Part shown: piece by piece, positions 12,636 through 13,924 of the stretch | Position numbering within the stretch: position 1 is the stretch's first letter | Layout of the letters: each line of letters opens with the position of its first letter | Source: Candidatus Omnitrophota bacterium | GTDB taxonomy: Bacteria > Omnitrophota > Omnitrophia > Omnitrophales > JACROU01 | Direction: 5' to 3' | Length of the DNA stretch: 13,924 nucleotides | NCBI GenBank assembly: GCA_016206875.1 | Contig: JACQQR010000106.1 | Span: forward strand, 1 to 13,924 | Notes under the pieces: generated by a model | The model's database searches: none | The model's input: the letters and a program-made list of their open reading frames with translations, nothing else | Told to the model about the DNA's origin: nothing | Made by a program: the position numbers and the translations under genes

Positions 12636-12711
12636 GCAGTCTACTGCAGTTTAGTCGTGACTTTTCTGCAGTATGCTGCATTTTAGTCTTGACTTTTCTG
12701 CAGTACGCTGT
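12636..12711 (+). promoter_or_regulatory. Three operator-like palindromes at 32-bp spacing before the AAA gene
   Basis: Sites gcagtctactgc (12636-12647), gcagtatgctgc (12668-12679) and gcagtacgctgt (12700-12711) share GCAGT-N2-RCTGC-like dyads. They start exactly 32 bp apart, about three helical turns. The 20-bp spacers (12648-12667, 12680-12699) differ at only two positions and contain gTGACTTTT/tTGACTTTT, usable as -35 elements (TTGACT at 12689-12694). The last site ends 12 bp before the ATG at 12724. The array looks like a promoter with repeated repressor sites. The binding protein is unknown. Confidence 0.55.
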
Positions 12712-12723
12712 AGGCTTGTTTAT

Positions 12724-13845
12724 ATGAAGCGCTCTCTCGAACATCCCATCAAAGAAGATTTAAACAAAAAGATTATTCTTTTGAGCGGACCCCGCCAAGT
12801 GGGAAAGACCACGCTTTCGAAAACGCTTTATCCAAAAAACTCCGAATACTTCAATCTGGATAATGAAGAACATCGACTGCTCGTTCGGAAAAAAGCCTGG
12901 AGGCGGGATTGCGATTTGGTCATTCTGGATGAACTTCATAAATTGAAAAATTGGAAAAGCTGGATTAAAGGAATTTATGATACCGAAGGGGTGAGACCCA
13001 GACTGCTTGTTACCGGTTCGGCAAGATTGGACGCGTACCGCAGAGGCGGAGATTCTCTTGCCGGACGCTTCTATTCCTTTCGTTTGCATCCGTTTTCCAT
13101 CGCAGAAGTAAAAGGGCAAATATCAGAAGATGAAGCTCTGGAGAGGATTATGAAATTTGGCGGATTTCCGGAACCTTTTGTCGCGGAAAGCGAATCAGTT
13201 GCTAAGCGCTGGAGACGTTCGCACGCGGATCGCATTCTTCGGGAGGATTTGCTGGATATTGCTGTGGTGCGGGATGTTCGAGGAGTATCAACTCTGGTCG
13301 AGCTTTTGCGTCGTGCGGTTGGAAGTCCCACTTCCTACGAATCTTTAGCTCGAGATCTCCAGGTTTCTCCACATACGGTAAAACACTGGATTTACATGTT
13401 AGAGAGTCTTTATATTGTTTTCGTGGTAACGCCTTATTCCCATAATATTGCTCGAAGTCTTTTGAAGCAGCCCAAAATATATTTTTATGATACGGGATAT
13501 ATTGCTGATGATCCCGGAGCCCGTTTTGAAAATCTGGTTGCTTGTGCGTTAAAAAAACGGCTGGATTTCATTGAAGATATGAAAGGAGAAAAATGCTTTC
13601 TTCATTACTTGCGCGACAAGAACAAAAGGGAAGTAGACTTTTTGACTTTAAGGGATGGCAAGGCGGAATTTTTAATTGAATGTAAAACGTCAAGTTACGA
13701 TGTATCGCCCGTCCTGCATTTCTCCAAAGCGTTGGGTAAGGATGTAGAACGTATTGTGTTGGTGAAAGAACTTAAACGTGAACTCTCTCATGATGGAATC
13801 AAAGTCAAAAAAGCCAGCCATTGGCTTGGCGCATTAGAGACGTGA
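12724..13845 (+). CDS. AAA ATPase with C-terminal DUF4143 (PD-(D/E)xK-like) domain
   Basis: The 373-residue protein has Walker A GPRQVGKTT (22-30), Walker B DLVILDE (64-70) and sensor-like LLVTGSARLD (94-103). It also has the family motif GRFYSFRLHPFS (115-126), a winged-helix-like part (about 203-233), and a C-terminal segment EVDF...LIECKTSS (303-324). That segment has the D/ExK spacing of nuclease-like folds. This matches the common ATPase + DUF4143 family of unknown biological role, often in accessory DNA. The ATG at 12724 is preferred over one at 12673, which lies inside the operator-like repeats; no Shine-Dalgarno is visible, so initiation may be leaderless or weak. It is divergent from the atp operon and flanked by two identical 39-bp repeats, suggesting acquisition. 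No partner gene is visible. Confidence 0.9.
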   Translation: MKRSLEHPIKEDLNKKIILLSGPRQVGKTTLSKTLYPKNSEYFNLDNEEHRLLVRKKAWRRDCDLVILDELHKLKNWKSWIKGIYDTEGVRPRLLVTGSARLDAYRRGGDSLAGRFYSFRLHPFSIAEVKGQISEDEALERIMKFGGFPEPFVAESESVAKRWRRSHADRILREDLLDIAVVRDVRGVSTLVELLRRAVGSPTSYESLARDLQVSPHTVKHWIYMLESLYIVFVVTPYSHNIARSLLKQPKIYFYDTGYIADDPGARFENLVACALKKRLDFIEDMKGEKCFLHYLRDKNKREVDFLTLRDGKAEFLIECKTSSYDVSPVLHFSKALGKDVERIVLVKELKRELSHDGIKVKKASHWLGALET

Positions 13846-13885
13846 AGAGTAAAGGTGGATTACTGGAAGAATTCGAAGGGATAGC

Positions 13886-13924
13886 ATAAGAAGGTGACTG
13901 TCACTTTAGTGACTGTCACCTTCT
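13886..13924. repeat. 39-bp palindrome-containing repeat, copy 2 (at window end)
   Basis: Identical to 12512-12550 and in the same orientation. The preceding 12-mer tcgaagggatag (13873-13884) also precedes copy 1 (12464-12475), so the shared unit is longer than 39 bp. The hairpin begins about 40 nt after the AAA gene stop and could end its transcript. The repeat may continue past the window. Confidence 0.85.

Noticed and set aside
12673..12723. Longer start for the AAA ATPase
   Set aside because: The extra 17 residues are translated operator-like repeats and no ribosome site is visible.

Overview
The window holds one long minus-strand gene cluster with a single plus-strand gene at each end. 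The cluster reads from about 12305 down to 843. It is a complete F-type ATP synthase operon (atpZ, atpI, atpB, two c-subunit genes, atpF, atpH, atpA, atpG, atpD, atpC), followed in the same direction by rsmI, purN, eno and an ftsB/divIC-type gene. The plus-strand genes are a cysteine-rich, probably copper-storing four-helix-bundle protein (366-734) and an AAA ATPase with a DUF4143 domain (12724-13845). No RNA gene or CRISPR array was recognised.

The organism is a bacterium of moderate GC content that carries many dispersed palindromic (REP/MITE-like) repeats. Two-carboxylate Na+-type c subunits, an epsilon subunit reduced to its beta domain, and copper-storage and DUF4143 genes would fit an uncultured, possibly fermentative or anaerobic lineage such as Omnitrophota or a relative. 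That placement is an impression from gene content, not proof.

The unusual core is the rotor. The first c gene (10041-10760) encodes three fused c hairpins (about six membrane helices) in one 239-residue chain. The next (9625-9876) encodes an ordinary single-hairpin c of 83 residues. All four hairpins keep the ion-binding glutamate of helix 2. Three also carry a second glutamate in helix 1 (GEGY), the two-carboxylate pattern known from the Na+-driven Fusobacterium nucleatum rotor. The first hairpin of the fused protein has isoleucine there. A ring built from both proteins would mix covalent triple units with single units and would carry non-equivalent ion sites. The epsilon subunit (82 residues) lacks the C-terminal helical domain.

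Repeats shape the cluster. Elements whose ends read TGTCAT/ATGACA fill the gaps rsmI/purN, atpD/atpC, atpG/atpD, c/atpF and c/c. The stop codons of both c genes and of atpD form the first arm of short perfect hairpins completed by the repeat ends. Repeat-like sequence also appears to have been translated into C-terminal tails of enolase and of ATP synthase subunit a. The right-hand AAA gene lies between two identical 39-bp palindrome-containing copies and has three 12-bp palindromic sites spaced exactly 32 bp apart just upstream.

In function the cluster joins energy coupling (ATP synthase) with growth housekeeping genes: 16S rRNA methylation, purine synthesis, glycolysis and cell division. 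The first junctions and b/delta are translationally coupled by ATGA overlaps. PurN has arginine where the family has its catalytic histidine, which needs checking.
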